A DNA stretch of 64,000 nt from Acanthosepion pharaonis (GCA_903632075.3 CAHIKZ030002635.1:52501-116500); one strand, 5' to 3'; counted from the first letter of the stretch, positions 1 to 11,596 are shown. Numbers and translations: made by a program. The notes: generated from the sequence alone by a model not told the origin.

Positions 1-420
1 GAAAGGGGGACAACTCAGATCGGGTTAAAAACCCAAAACCCAGGTTGTTTGTGTGTGTGTGTGTTCCTTTATATATGGGATCGATTTCTTACATTTTCAA
101 GCCGATAAAACAAAACATCCACTTTTTTTTGGCAGGTAGTGTTTCTTATTGTCTTGCACACTTTTTCTTTTTTTTTTACATTCAGAATGCTTTAAAATTC
201 CATTTACAAGACAATTGTTTATAATAAAATTCTATTCAATCGATAGACTCATAACGATTGAAAACAATGTTTTTGTTTGAGTTTGGGTTTGACCAAAAAA
301 AAAAAAAAAAAAAAAAAACTAATTAAGACATGCGTGTCCGTCAACCTTAAACAATAATCTTTTGTCAATTTTATTTTTCAGTCTTTATGATGGTGGATAC
401 TTGATCTATCTCTTTGTTGT
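1..420. other. AT-rich lead-in, no gene seen
   Basis: Non-coding AT-rich sequence. It holds a short (GT)n run near 49-64 and a poly-A run at about 295-318. No open frame or known repeat was recognised. Confidence 0.6.
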
Positions 421-451
421 TACATCGCCGGGCAACGCAGGCTCTACTCTA

Positions 452-452
<1 letters not shown>
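421..452 (-). repeat. Fragment of a GC-rich-headed interspersed repeat
   Basis: On the minus strand this reads TACTAG, then a GC-rich core containing GCGTTGCCCGG. It matches the head of the longer repeat at 40012-40800. Only about 30 bp remain before a TA tract. Confidence 0.45.

Positions 453-512
<60 letters not shown>
453..512. repeat. (TA)n microsatellite
   Basis: About 60 bp of pure TA dinucleotide. Confidence 0.95.
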
Positions 513-516
<4 letters not shown>

Positions 517-816
517 TGTGTAATATGTGTAAATGTGTATGTGTACAGTTTAATGGAGTCCAACGTAATATATAAGATAGTTTGGAAAATTTATATTCCA
601 ATATATTTCACCGACGAATCGTTTAGTTCATTACTAATTTAGTAATAGCAAGCTATTATTTGAAATTGCTCGATTGCATATATTAATCATAAGGAGCTTA
701 GGGTACGTTCAAGGCGTCTTCGTATGATTAAATTTACTTCAGGTTTTATGTCATAATAGTTTTCAAAATTGTCTTTATAAATTTACTATTTTGAAGACAA
801 ACAGAGACATAAAGAT

Positions 817-868
<52 letters not shown>

Positions 869-1004
869 AAATCTTATATATATATATATATATATATATA
901 ATGATGACATTGAATGGAGGTTATAAACAAATAGTGATCGATGCATAATACCAAGAGTTATAAAGAACAAATCTGAGTTTAATGCACAACACAATGCAGC
1001 CCCC

Positions 1005-1007
<3 letters not shown>
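513..1007. other. AT-rich spacer with (CA)n and (TA)n
   Basis: Contains (AC)n at about 818-860 and (TA)n at about 875-900. The minus-strand open frame across it is only translated dinucleotide repeat. No gene seen. Confidence 0.7.
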
Positions 1008-1074
<67 letters not shown>

Positions 1075-1332
1075 ATAATAGGAAAACTATAATATTAGCC
1101 GAAAATTTAAATCCAATGTGAATTTTTTAAAGGCGAAAACAAAAAATTAATTTATTAAACAAAGTAACTAATAATAAAAAACAAAATGTCCTTAGCAACT
1201 GGAAGAATTTGAGAACATTATTATAGTCATACTGACTGTCAACTGAAAAATTACGTCAAATTTTCCTATTGTCTTTTACATTTATAAATATTCTAAATAG
1301 GAAAAGAAAGGTTAATTTCTGAAAAAATTTTT

Positions 1333-1376
<44 letters not shown>

Positions 1377-1567
1377 CATCACAGAATTGCCAATTTATTC
1401 ACAGCTCACCAGCGTGGTTAGACATCCGATTTCCTCAAGCCGCGATCGGCTTCGGGCAATATAAAAAGCGAAGAATAAATTTTAAAAAAGAAAAATATAT
1501 TCTTAGGAAATTTCTTTCTCTTGATCATGATTAGGTGTGTCGGACGGAATATAACTGAAGGCAATAA

Positions 1568-1625
<58 letters not shown>
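1008..1625. repeat. Three (TA)n tracts with AT-rich spacers
   Basis: TA tracts lie at about 1008-1072, 1335-1372 and 1573-1625. The sequence between them is AT-rich, with one less AT-rich patch near 1400-1460 that I do not recognise. Confidence 0.9.
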
Positions 1626-1629
<4 letters not shown>

Positions 1630-2139
1630 TACTATTATTTATCATTTAAAAGGGCATGGCCAACCTATTCCCGCTTGTGATATGGCTCATCGTAAGGCAA
1701 GTTTTAACATTAAAACGATTCAAGATAATTTTGCGTTGAGGTTGCTGCAATTATTTTTCACTACAGAAGGCCATCCGCGTCAGCATCTGCCTTACGAAAG
1801 TACAGAAATGTTTGTTTTTTTTTCGTTGAAGAAATGATATTTCTGTAATTAAAAAAAATAGAGTCTTGGTATAATATTAACCCTGAGTGATTAACTCGCG
1901 CCGTTACGTGGTATTTGTTTCTAATTTATTCCTTTGAAAATACAATAAGTAATTCCTTATAATTATATACATATTCTCCAGAGAAAAAACACTGAACGTT
2001 TGCGTTTTCTGAAGGAAAAGAATTTTACACGTATGATCTTCCTTAGTGACTACATCTGCCAGCAATATCTATAATCGGGAGATTGGATGTTTTGACGCAC
2101 GTGTAACCATCATTTAATTGCTGTACTTCCTAGATCCTC
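1626..2139. other. Unassigned sequence, no gene seen
   Basis: Mixed composition with no microsatellite. No convincing open frame or repeat family was recognised. Confidence 0.5.
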
Positions 2140-2230
2140 CCTGACTCGTTGTGGTAGCAGCTGTCAGGGTTCCAACTATGGGGAAATAGTAAATCTCCAA
2201 ACAGAAATCAAAACACGAGGAAATATAAAA
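2140..2230 (+). repeat. R1 interspersed element, 3' half
   Basis: Shares the block around GTGGTAGCAGCTGTCAGGGT and the following CTATGGGGAAATAGT with copies near 27770, 41045 and 45120. The 5' half is missing or too diverged. It leads directly into the 28-bp tandem array, which is an expansion of the tail of this same element. Confidence 0.7.
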
Positions 2231-2875
2231 CTACCAGCAATACATTTTTATAGTAAAATGACCAACAATACATTTTTATAGTAAAATGACCAACAATACC
2301 TTTTTATAGTAAAAGGACCAACAATACATTTTTATCGTAAAATGACCAACAATACATTTCATAGTAAAATTACCAGCAATACATTATTATAGTAAAATAA
2401 CCAACAATATCTTTTTATAGTAAAATTACCAGCAGTAAATTTTTATAGTAGAATAACCAACAATACATTTTATAGTAAAATGACCAGCAATACATTTTTA
2501 TAGTATAATGACCAGCAATACATTTTTATAGTAAAATTACCACCAATACATTTTTATATTAAAATTACCACCAATACATTTTTATAGTAAAATGACCAAC
2601 AATGCATTTTTATAGTAAAATTACCATTGATACATTTTTATAGTAAAATGACCAACAATACATTTTTATAGTAAAATGACCAACAATACATTTTTATAGT
2701 ATAATGACCAGCAATACATTTTTATAGTAGAATGATTAACAATGCATTTTATAGTAAAATTACCAGTAATATATTTTTATAGTAGAATGACCAACAATAC
2801 ATTTTTATAGCAAAATGACCAACCATGTTTTTTGTAGTAATATGACGAACAATACATGTTTATAGTAAAATTAAA
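2231..2875 (+). repeat. 28-bp minisatellite (ACCAACAATACA unit), about 23 copies
   Basis: Tandem units of about 28 bp, each with ACCARCAATACATTTTTATAG followed by TAAAATG. Copies differ by substitutions such as accaac versus accagc and by one-base indels. The same ACCAGCAATACATTTTT unit occurs two or three times in the R1 tail near 45230-45310, so this is a locally expanded R1 tail. Confidence 0.9.
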
Positions 2876-3262
2876 GACATGGATTACATTATCAAAATAT
2901 AATTAAAAATACAACGTGCTATGATTATCCACAAAAAATGCAGCTCAGCAATTATAATTTAATCCAGAAATAATGTCATTCTCTTGAATTAATTATAAAG
3001 TTTGAATTTTCATATATAGGTGGTTATACCATTAAACAAAAACAAGAAGCCCACAGACTTCCTTAGTGAATATCGCAAATGGTTGATAGAAATAAAAAAA
3101 AATCCCTTCAAGAAAAATTCAAGAAAGATTGTAGTTAATCATTTTGATTATTAAATGGTTTGAAACAAAAAAAAATAATATTTTAATAAAAAATTTTCTG
3201 AGTCTGTAAATATTTTGAGATGAATGAGTGCTTTTTATTCGGAATTGAAAGTGCCATTGTTT
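2876..3262. other. AT-rich spacer; possible element tail
   Basis: Near 3017-3050 there is GGTGGTTATACCATTAAAC followed by an A/C-rich stretch. This resembles the GGTTGATATGCCGTAAAAC end seen at 45340 and 52720. Otherwise no gene or repeat was recognised. Confidence 0.4.
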
Positions 3263-3420
3263 GAGGACACATGGCACAGTGATTAAAAAGGTGTTGGTTA
3301 ATTCAGTGACAGGACCCAAAGATTTCAATACCCGGTGGCGGGCATTGAGAACTTTCAGAGGGAAAATTAACAGGAGATAACTGATAACTGACATCCATCA
3401 AAATGGCACATGGAAATGTT
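3263..3420 (+). repeat. SINE-1 (tRNA-headed), 5' part
   Basis: Begins GAGGACACATGGCACAGTG and carries an A-box-like segment and a B-box-like TTTCAATACCCGG. These are internal RNA polymerase III promoter elements of a tRNA-derived head. The body continues with GAGAACTTTCAGAGG and CATCCATCAAAATGGCAC. It is truncated before the hammerhead-like part present in the copy at 3761. Confidence 0.7.
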
Positions 3421-3481
3421 ATCTAAAATGTTAAAACTAGTTATTATTTTATAATTTTATTAGTTAGTAGTAGGATCTGAT

Positions 3482-3635
3482 CTTGCTATTTCCTGTAATA
3501 TAATTTTGCATCCTAGTGGCTTGGGCATTGTTTGGGTGAAACGCAGTGAAAAAAACTGTTTTATTTGACGACGATCCATCCAGCTTTCAAAAACAAAACG
3601 AACAAACCATAAATGTAGGCCTATAGCATAATTTC
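3482..3635 (+). repeat. Copy 1 of a duplicated LINE-tail segment
   Basis: Matches 4569-4710: both carry CTTGCTATTTCCT, then GACGATCCATCCAGCTT, then AATGTAGGC and ATAGCA. The 4.57-kb copy lies at the end of a LINE-B fragment, so both are probably LINE-derived. Confidence 0.6.
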
Positions 3636-3760
3636 TGCTTCAATGTATGATACAGTTGGACACAAGTTTTCAAGTGATATGATGAATGCTTCGTTAGAGA
3701 GACTCATCTAGAGAAAGTTTAATAAATATGTTCATGTTCACACACACACACACAAAAAAA

Positions 3761-4060
3761 ACATGGACACATCTTTACAGTGGATAAAGGCGTTGGTTGA
3801 TCCAGTGACAGACCCAAAGAATTTGAGTTCAATACATGGTTAAGGCAGTGGAGAACTTTCAGGGAAAATTCAGGAGATAACTGATAATTGACATCCATCA
3901 AACATGGCACGATGTAACTAGAACATCTACCCCATTCAAAATAAAGGGTTCAGATCGAAATTCAACCACCTGAAGAAGGCCGGAGCGTACAACGGCCGAA
4001 ACGTTTGGGAAAATATTGGCGACAAAGATGGACAAAGGGGATCCAGTTTGCCCATTATTT
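3761..4060 (+). repeat. SINE-1, nearly full copy with hammerhead-like motif
   Basis: tRNA-like head (GTGGATAAAGGCGTTGGTTG, then TTGAGTTCAATAC), a body shared with 3263-3420, then GGAGCGTACAACGGCC between a CTGAAGA core and GAAAC. The tail reads TATTGGCGACAAAGATGGAC. The minus-strand copy at 16895-17255 has the same order of parts, so this is one element and not a chance juxtaposition. It ends near an (AAT)n run. Confidence 0.75.
3970..4004 (+). ncRNA. Hammerhead-ribozyme-like motif in SINE-1
   Basis: CTGAAGA at 3970-3976, then a stem GGCCG (3978-3982) pairing with CGGCC (3993-3997), then GAAAC from 3998 and GTTT. This order (CTGANGA, stem II, GAAA, very short stem III) is that of minimal hammerheads described in Penelope-like and other small retroelements. 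Cleavage is not shown; stem I and the cleavage base need folding to judge. Confidence 0.45.
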
Positions 4061-4713
4061 AAAAACAGTTATAATAATAATAATAATAATAACTGCGAGG
4101 AAATTGGCTCCCCTGAGCCGCGCTCCCAATTTTCCTCCAGATCTACAAATCCACAATTGCCTTGCATGGAGTATTACCCTTTAAAAAAATTCTGTTTGCC
4201 TCTGGCTTTGATAGGCTCCAGAATTGAAAAAATGGTTGGCCCTGCCCAACGTCTCTAAAAACAGTCACTTTTTTCGCCTTTCTGTCTGTTCTACAAATAC
4301 TTTCATGGAAAAAAACGATGAGCTGCATCGCTGTTTCCCAATTCACGAGTTCCAAAACGAGGCTGGCATTAAACACCCCCTCACTGTCGAAATTATAAAT
4401 GTAAATCATACTCTAATATTTGTCTCGCACCTCTCACCTGTGGAACTCCCTTTCTCCTCCTGTTTCCCTGTGAGCTATTTTTTCCTATTCAAGTTTTGTC
4501 AATCGACAACTAAGTTGCCTTGAAATTACCCCTAATCCTTATTCTATCATTATTACCCTATCTGAAATCTTGCTATTTCCTTTAACCCCTTGCATCCAGA
4601 ATTTCCCGCCTTGCTTGGGGCGAAATCTTAAAAAAATCTGTTTTTATTTACGACGATCCATCCAGCTTAAGAAAAAAAAACGAATCTGGTAAATGTAGGC
4701 CCATAGCACCAAG
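4061..4713 (+). pseudogene. LINE-B reverse transcriptase 3' end, decayed
   Basis: After an (AAT)n run at about 4071-4093 the plus strand encodes RTSHLWNSLSP near 4426-4460, the conserved C-terminal patch of this family (consensus-like R...LWNSLP). The 3' end has CCTTGCTTGGGGCGAAATC as in the other LINE-B copies. Frames are broken, so it is not functional. Residues 4569-4710 repeat the 3482-3635 segment. Confidence 0.6.
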
Positions 4714-5479
4714 CAATGGTAACTCCATTTGAGATATTATGTGGAGGTCCTCCAAAGTTTTTTCGAAAGACAGTAACTACAACGAGATTCAACCGACTGC
4801 CGATGGGACTGCAGATCTGCATATGCTACAGTAAATCAAGGACAGTGTTGAATGGCATAATAAAGTGGAGGGTTTATAAATCGGAGACACTGGAAAAGAG
4901 CGAGCTAAAAACTAAACTGAATTTGAAACATGTAATAGAATGTGCTCAGGACTGAGGAGGACAACTATGAGGATACTAAGAAGAATGTATTAGGGCTGTT
5001 TTCGACACACAAATTTCCCAAGTACGCAGATAATACATACTTGTAACTGTAGAAAACGATTACAAATAATAGAAGCTATAATCAACAAGCAACATATGAA
5101 GAATCCTTAATATATAGAAAAATGCAGGTTTGGTTGAATACCAACAAAAGTGATAATGTCTGCGCGTCGATTCATCAGAAATCAGTCATGTGGCCTTTTT
5201 TCAAGTTTCGCATTTTCTTTTATTTTTTATATATGTGACAAAGAAACAGTACAATCCTCGAGACAGAACTTTATTAACAAAGAGAGATTCTCTGGTAATG
5301 ATTTATAAAAGCCATAAGCGCTTAGAAGACACTGCAATTTTTTGATCAAATTCTCACCGGAAATCAAAAATTGGCCTGAGCTGGAGAAAAATTAGATAAA
5401 AAATAAAATTAAATATAATGTTCTATTGGTTTTCAAGCAAATCCGGATAAATAATCATTTTTAAAATAGACATAATTAC
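4714..5479. other. Unassigned, no gene recognised
   Basis: A plus-strand open frame of 79 codons at 4716-4955 has ordinary amino-acid composition, but I do not recognise it and it has no supporting context. The rest is AT-rich non-coding sequence. Confidence 0.4.
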
Positions 5480-5524
<45 letters not shown>

Positions 5525-5725
5525 CCCTTGATGTAGAATGTCATATAATAATTTATATCCGCGGGCCTTTGCAGAAATATCGAACAAATTGCTCGGTTAA
5601 TGTGTCGCCATAGGAGAATATTGCAGCAATTAGACTGGATTCTCTATTGTAAAGAATTTGAGGGTCGTCGATCGCTATGTTTTTTATGCTTCACGGCAGA
5701 AAGTTTATTTCTCTCGGTTGATTTA

Positions 5726-5771
<46 letters not shown>

Positions 5772-6026
5772 AGTCTGTTCATATTTAACTGTATCAGCGT
5801 TTTCCTGTCTAGCTAGCTATTTCATTTTTTCTTTGTCTATCTATCTAGATATCAGTTTGTTCATATATAACTTAATCTATATACAATTGTATTCATATCT
5901 ATCTATCTATCTACATATCTATCTATGTAAGTCTGTTAATATCTACCTCAATTTTATTCTCTTGTATTTATCTAGCTAGATATAATTTTTTTCATATATT
6001 TCTTAGTTTATATATAATTGTATTCA

Positions 6027-6060
<34 letters not shown>

Positions 6061-6188
6061 CTATCTATCTACTATCTATCTATGTCTGTTAATATCTACC
6101 TCAATTTTATTCTCTTGTATTTATCTAGCTAGATATAAGGTTTTTTATATATTTCTTAGTTTATATATAATTGTATTCATATCTATCG

Positions 6189-6241
<53 letters not shown>

Positions 6242-6365
6242 AGTCTGCTCATATTTAACTTATCAGCGTGTTCCTGTCTAACTAACTAGCTAGCTATTTC
6301 ACTTTTTTGTCTATCTACATATCAGTTTGTTTATATATAACTTAGTCTATATATAATTGTATTCA

Positions 6366-6411
<46 letters not shown>

Positions 6412-6510
6412 CGTAAGTCTGTTCATATCTATCTCAATCTTTTTCTCATGTATTTATCTATCTAGATATCAGTTTATATAAAATTGTATTCATGTCTATC
6501 TATTCATTTA
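5480..6510. repeat. GATA/TATC arrays with a repeated spacer
   Basis: A GATA tract at about 5480-5523, then from 5728 TATC tracts separated by a recurring spacer that includes TTTATATATAATTGTATTCA and CTCAATTTTATTCTCTTG. The tract plus spacer recurs about four times with a period near 150-190 bp, making it a higher-order repeat. Confidence 0.85.
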
Positions 6511-6539
6511 TCTATAAGGTATGCAAATATACTGTTAGA

Positions 6540-6953
6540 TAAGAGACACAGAAAAGAAACTACTACACAAGGCAATGGAGGAAAGAAAGAACAAAGGACT
6601 AATCCTCAGAAATCAAAATTAATGGTTGTCAGCAAAAAGAGCAGTTCAACCTGCAAATTAGAAATTGGAGATACCCATAATCAAACAAGTAGAAAAGTTT
6701 AAATAACAAGGTAGTGTTTTAAAAGATGGCAGAAAATGCAAAACGGAAATCCGAAGGTGCATTGGGATAGCGAAAGATGCCTTTCAAAAGCTAAGCAAAG
6801 TATAAAGAAATTGAAAATTTCATTAGAAACCAAGAAAAGAGTACTGAAAAGAGTACTATCATTCATCCTATATGGCAGGGAATGCTGGTTAAACTCCTCG
6901 AAACAAAATTTATTAAAAGCTACAAAGGACAGAACATTGTGCAGAACCATGAT
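6540..6953 (+). pseudogene. LINE-A reverse transcriptase fragment
   Basis: Encodes, across frameshifts, SKLMVVSKKSSSTCKLEIGD, KISLETKKRV, then LYGRECW. It then jumps to LLKATKDRTLCRTMI, which in other copies lies much further downstream. The family is a non-LTR retrotransposon whose RT C-terminus is widely seen in invertebrates. Internal deletion and stops make this a dead copy. It ends where the LTR-like block begins. Confidence 0.75.
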
Positions 6954-7184
6954 TGTTCTGGTGTCTATCCTCTTAAGAATCTATGTTAGACTCTTCCGCC
7001 TACTATAAGATTAGTAGGAGAGAAGGTTCGGGGAACAGTGAACAGTGAATAGATTGAGCGCTAATTCATTGAGATACACTCTCTCTAGCCGTGTAATACT
7101 CTTTTGGTGTACTTACTGTTTAATATACGATATATCTGCAAACCTGGATTTTGTTATTACTTAACCATTTACTTGGTCACAACA
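6954..7184. repeat. Possible solo LTR (low confidence)
   Basis: A 231-bp block starting TGTTCTGGTG and ending GGTCACAACA, abruptly replacing LINE-A sequence. The TGTT...AACA ends suit an LTR, but the 5-bp flanks (atgat, aatac) do not match, so this stays tentative. Confidence 0.25.
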
Positions 7185-7289
7185 AATACACACGTAAATG
7201 TCGGTTATAATTACGCACTGAGTAGAGTGCTCAAGTAACGATTGAAATCTGTTCAACTCAAGGCTTCCCGCTTGCCTTGTTTATACTTG

Positions 7290-7744
7290 TGTTGTTCATC
7301 ATCATCTTGCGGCCTCAGCCGAGATTGAACTCACTACACCTTTCCAGTATTCCTTATCTGTCATAGCTAATACTTTGATTGGTGTAGTTCGTAATCTTGT
7401 CAAATAGCTGAATTCTTGAGGCTTCGCTAGGGCTATCAAGGGTGTTTTTATCGTGACACCATCACTAAATGGATTGCCGACCAAGGCTCAGAGAGACTCC
7501 ATTCACCCCCCTCTAAGAGCAGGTTTGAATTCAGAGTTTTCCTTTTCCTAGGCCAGTTGCCATCCAAGGCTATAGAACCAAGTCTGTCCTGCTATTTACG
7601 CCTATCTGAGGGAAGATGAAGAGGATTCACACCTTTCCCAAGGGTATTAAAACGTAAGTGAATGTAATGGATTCGACTGGAATTCGAACTCGGCTCTCCG
7701 ATTCCTCAATCCAAGCCGCTAGCCATTACTCCACCGTGCCTCCT
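7290..7744 (-). repeat. SINE-2, tRNA-headed, about 450 bp
   Basis: Minus strand starts GGAGGCACGGTGGAGTAATG, with an A-box-like TGGAGTAATGGCTAGC and a B-box-like GAGTTCGAATTCC at tRNA spacing. The body runs about 370 bp and ends in GATGATGATGAACAAC, a trinucleotide tail like those at LINE-mobilised SINE ends. The short open frame inside it is incidental. It differs from SINE-1 outside the tRNA-like head. Confidence 0.75.
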
Positions 7745-8845
7745 TCATACACGTGCCACGCTTTGACCGTGGCCGGTATGTCCAATTCATGGACGGGTTG
7801 CCGGTGTTTTTCTTACGGGCGTCTCTCCGTTAGATACGGCCGCCTGCCCTACTTTACATGCTGAAATGAAAAGCTTATGATGAGGGGACGTGAAATTTTA
7901 GCATTTCTGGCGATCAACGATCATCTCAGTGGATCTCCTTCCAAACGATTTTGTTTTTGCTTTTTGTTTGTATCGTTCTTGTTTTAAAATATCACACGCA
8001 GCGACAACAGAAAATCTGGGATGGGAGGTGAAGTGCTGTAAGAATCTGATCGCAAATTTACCTCAGAAGACTAAGAAAAAAATTTTTTTTAAAAATGACT
8101 GCATTTTCAATACATTTTCGTTTAAGAAAATTGCTTTTTCTCTTATTTAAAGCATCATCGTCAGATGCATTACGATGAGCGAAATGAAACAGAGAAGAAA
8201 ATATATTATATCGAAGGTTTCCATTTTGTCATTCACTTACACACCAGTGTGTGCGTATGCGAGAGAGAGTTCATTTTGCGAGAAGCGAGTTGTTTTAGTA
8301 TATATTGTTGTGAAATCGTAACATACCTACAACATGGACTCTTCCAGGACTATATAAAAGTATGCGATATAATACTCTAAGAGGAGGAGGAAGAGAGAAA
8401 AGAGAGAAGTATTCTAATACCGTAGTATCAGCTGCGTATGATTACCAATATTGGACACTAGCACATAGTAAGCTCCTTTTACATTTACACTATCTTTAAA
8501 TAACGTTTTTTGTTTAATATATCTTTCTTACCTCTAATCCGTGTTCCCTGTTTTCCTTCCGTGGTCCCAACTTTGGGCCCACATCAGTAATGGATGCTGG
8601 AAGTCCTAAAAAAAATTCATGATTTAAATTCTCCTTATAGCTAATATAAACATCAAGGGCTACAAAAAAAAGAATGTCTAAAAATGTCTTAATATTAAAT
8701 AAGAGGGGGTTAACAGATTTTATTTTTTAAATTTAGAAAGATTTTCTAAAAAAGAAACATATAAAAAATAATTCCATACATTTATAAATAAGTGAGGAAA
8801 ATCTCAGTAACTGTTCTGATAAGCTTTCTCCCAGGTGCCCCGAAC
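7745..8845. other. Unassigned; TATA-like site near 8351
   Basis: No recognisable coding sequence. TATATAAAAG at 8351-8360 is followed by a GA-rich stretch. TGTTGTGAAATC at 8306 and GGGCCCACA near 8575-8583 could be LTR ends, but no target duplication is visible. Confidence 0.3.
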
Positions 8846-9200
8846 TATAATGAATTTAAGTGTGCTATTTGATTGGCAACTAGGAGTCACCGTTTTACTG
8901 CAGAACTAGCTAGATGCAACCGAGACTTCATTAACAGTTTCTTTTCTTGCACTTCCCACCTGTGGAACTCCCTTCCGATTTCTTGCTTCCCTGATGACTA
9001 GAATCTTTAAAAGTTTAAGGGCAACGCCAACGACATATTCCATTTACTTGAACCCTGTTTCTTTTGGTCTTTTCCTCAGTTTGCCCCATTGTCAGTCTCT
9101 TTTACTTTCACTTTCACTTTCACTTTCACTTTCACTCACTGTAACCCCGGCGTTCTAATGGCATTATCGCCTTGCTTGGGATAAACGATTTTTTAAATCA
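8846..9200 (+). pseudogene. LINE-B 3' end fragment
   Basis: Follows the LINE-B end pattern: TTGATTGGCAACTAGG, GATGCAACCG, then CTGTGGAACTCCCTTCCG near 8960 (LWNSLP), then CACTGTAACCCC, GCCTTGCTTGGGATAAACGA and a T-run. A hexamer tandem (TTCACT) at about 9097-9137 is inserted near the end. Stops and frameshifts are present. Confidence 0.7.
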
Positions 9201-9238
9201 TGTCTCCTCACCATGTGTCAGTGTTTATTAAACTATCC

Positions 9239-10135
9239 CAGTCTTTCTCAAACTTTTTAAGCAATGACAAACCTAAGAGCAAAAGAAAATATCACGGAAC
9301 ACTTAGCAAAATTTTTAAAGGGTATACATTTAAATGTTATAAAATAAAACCATAGATTTAAAAAAGAAAATAAACACACACATATGAACTTACTTTATTT
9401 CAATGTTTCTATTTAACTATTTGTGCAGTTTATTTAGTGTGAAACCTGTGCCTGGTCTTTTTCCACGATTTCTTCAATGTTTGGTCGAATGTGCAATAAG
9501 CAGACCCCCATTTCTTTTTCAGTTGAGCGTAGTCTTTCTCGATTCTTATTTTTTATGGTATTTAGGGTTGAGAAGCCTTATTCACTTAAACAAGAAGTAG
9601 AAAATTGAAATAAAATTTATGAATTCTTTTGAGCTAATGTTGGATAAAAAAATACACATACAAATATGAACTTATTGTTTTTTTCAATGTTTCTATTCAA
9701 CTATTTCTGAAACTTATTTAGTGTGAAACCTGGGCCTGATGTTTTTTTCGTGATTTCTTCAATGTTTGTTCAAATGTGCAATAAGCAGACCCTCATTTCT
9801 TCTTCATTTGAGCGTAGTCTTTCTCGCTTCTTATTTTAATGTTATTTAGGGTTGAGAAGCCTAATTCATATAAATAAGAAGTAGAAAATTGCAAATAAAA
9901 CTTATGAAGCCTTTTTTAGCCAATGTGGGTTATTCCTTTTTGATTGAGATTCAAAATTTATCAATGGGTACCAACAAATGTTTTATTTTGAGCCTTCTAT
10001 CGCTAAAAATGGCGGCCAATTCTTTTTCTTCACATAACTGAAGTCTAATATTAGAAGAATCATTTATGAAGGGATTTCGACTCGAATCATACTATCGCGG
10101 CAAACGTAAGAGGATCGCGCGACTGAGAAACACTG
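9239..10135 (-). mobile_element. Decayed hAT transposon with both ends
   Basis: The ends read CAGTCTTTCTCAAACTTTTT at 9239 and, on the opposite strand from 10135, CAGTGTTTCTCAG, the form of hAT (Charlie-like) termini. The flanking 8 bp (aactatcc, cactaggc) agree at five positions, as expected of an old target duplication. Length is about 900 bp, far shorter than an autonomous hAT. The interior holds only the C-terminal part of a transposase on the minus strand, with one part duplicated. Confidence 0.65.
9367..9905 (-). pseudogene. hAT transposase C-terminus, tandemly duplicated
   Basis: Two copies of about 265 bp (9367-9625 and 9640-9905). On the minus strand the proximal copy encodes GFSTLNTIKNKNRERLR and ends EKDQAQVSH before a stop. 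The other has HQAQVSH followed by a stop. The pattern (cysteine/glycine-FS-L, then R-L, then ending QVSH) is the dimerisation end of ZBED/SCAND3-like hAT transposases. Both copies have frameshifts. Confidence 0.7.
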
Positions 10136-10500
10136 CACTAGGCTCTCAAAATTATATCGACTGTAATGAGATCGATACTCAATGGGAACTCTGTGTTTGT
10201 GGGTACGAGCCAATATAGAGGTAAGCTTAGTGAATACCTATTTATATGGTGAGAGAGTGGGTGATTTGTTCACTTGTCTGTTTGAGTCCTATGGCCTCGA
10301 AACAAACCTGACTGGAAGTCATATCAGAAGGACGTGATTAAATTTCTCTTCTTGTTTGTCGATTTGTTCAGAAGAAATTTGCTTTGAAAGTCTTCTTTTT
10401 TTTTTCACTTCTTCGTCATTTCGGTATTTTTGTGGATTTAATTGCCTATTAAAACTAACCCTATATAAGGCCATCACGTCTATGCACAAACACTAATTTA
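10136..10500. other. Unassigned single-copy-like spacer
   Basis: Less AT-rich than its surroundings. No open frame or repeat was recognised. Confidence 0.4.
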
Positions 10501-10586
10501 GATAAATAAATAAATACACACACACACACGCACACACATAGATATATATAATCAATTAGGTAGATTAGGCAGACAGGAAAAGACTG

Positions 10587-10647
<61 letters not shown>

Positions 10648-10658
10648 TGAAAAACTGG

Positions 10659-10717
<59 letters not shown>

Positions 10718-10769
10718 GTGTAAAGACTGAGATAAATATGAACAAACTGAGATAGATATGAACAAATTG

Positions 10770-10801
<32 letters not shown>

Positions 10802-10916
10802 TCAGAATAGATAAGAGATAGATAGATAGATAGAATATGAAAAGACTGAGATAGATATGAACAAACTGAGATAGATATGAACAAACTGAGATAGATAGAT
10901 AGAAAACAAAAACTGG

Positions 10917-10972
<56 letters not shown>

Positions 10973-11004
10973 TGATAAAGATAAAGATAGATATGAACAA
11001 ACTG

Positions 11005-11069
<65 letters not shown>

Positions 11070-11126
11070 TGAAAAGACTGAGATAGATATGAACAAACTG
11101 AGATAGATATGAACAAACTGAGATAG

Positions 11127-11177
<51 letters not shown>

Positions 11178-11210
11178 TGAAAACTGGGATAGATAGATAG
11201 ATAGATAGAT

Positions 11211-11244
<34 letters not shown>

Positions 11245-11281
11245 AAGAGGAGACTGATTGATAGAAAATAGACAGACAAAC

Positions 11282-11342
<61 letters not shown>

Positions 11343-11401
11343 TGAAAAGACTGAGATAGATATGAACAAACTGAGATAGATAGATAGATATGAAAAACTG
11401 G

Positions 11402-11453
<52 letters not shown>

Positions 11454-11484
11454 TGAAAAGACTGAGATAGATATGAACAAACTG

Positions 11485-11531
<47 letters not shown>

Positions 11532-11596
11532 CAGATATGAAAAGACTGAGATAGATATGAACAAACTGAGATAGATAGATAGATATGAAAAACTGG

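Noticed and set aside
7302..7484. 60-codon minus-strand frame
   Set aside because: Lies wholly inside the body of SINE-2; no independent evidence.
8306..8583. LTR from TGTTGTGAAATC to GGGCCCACA
   Set aside because: No target duplication and no related copy in the window; left as unassigned.
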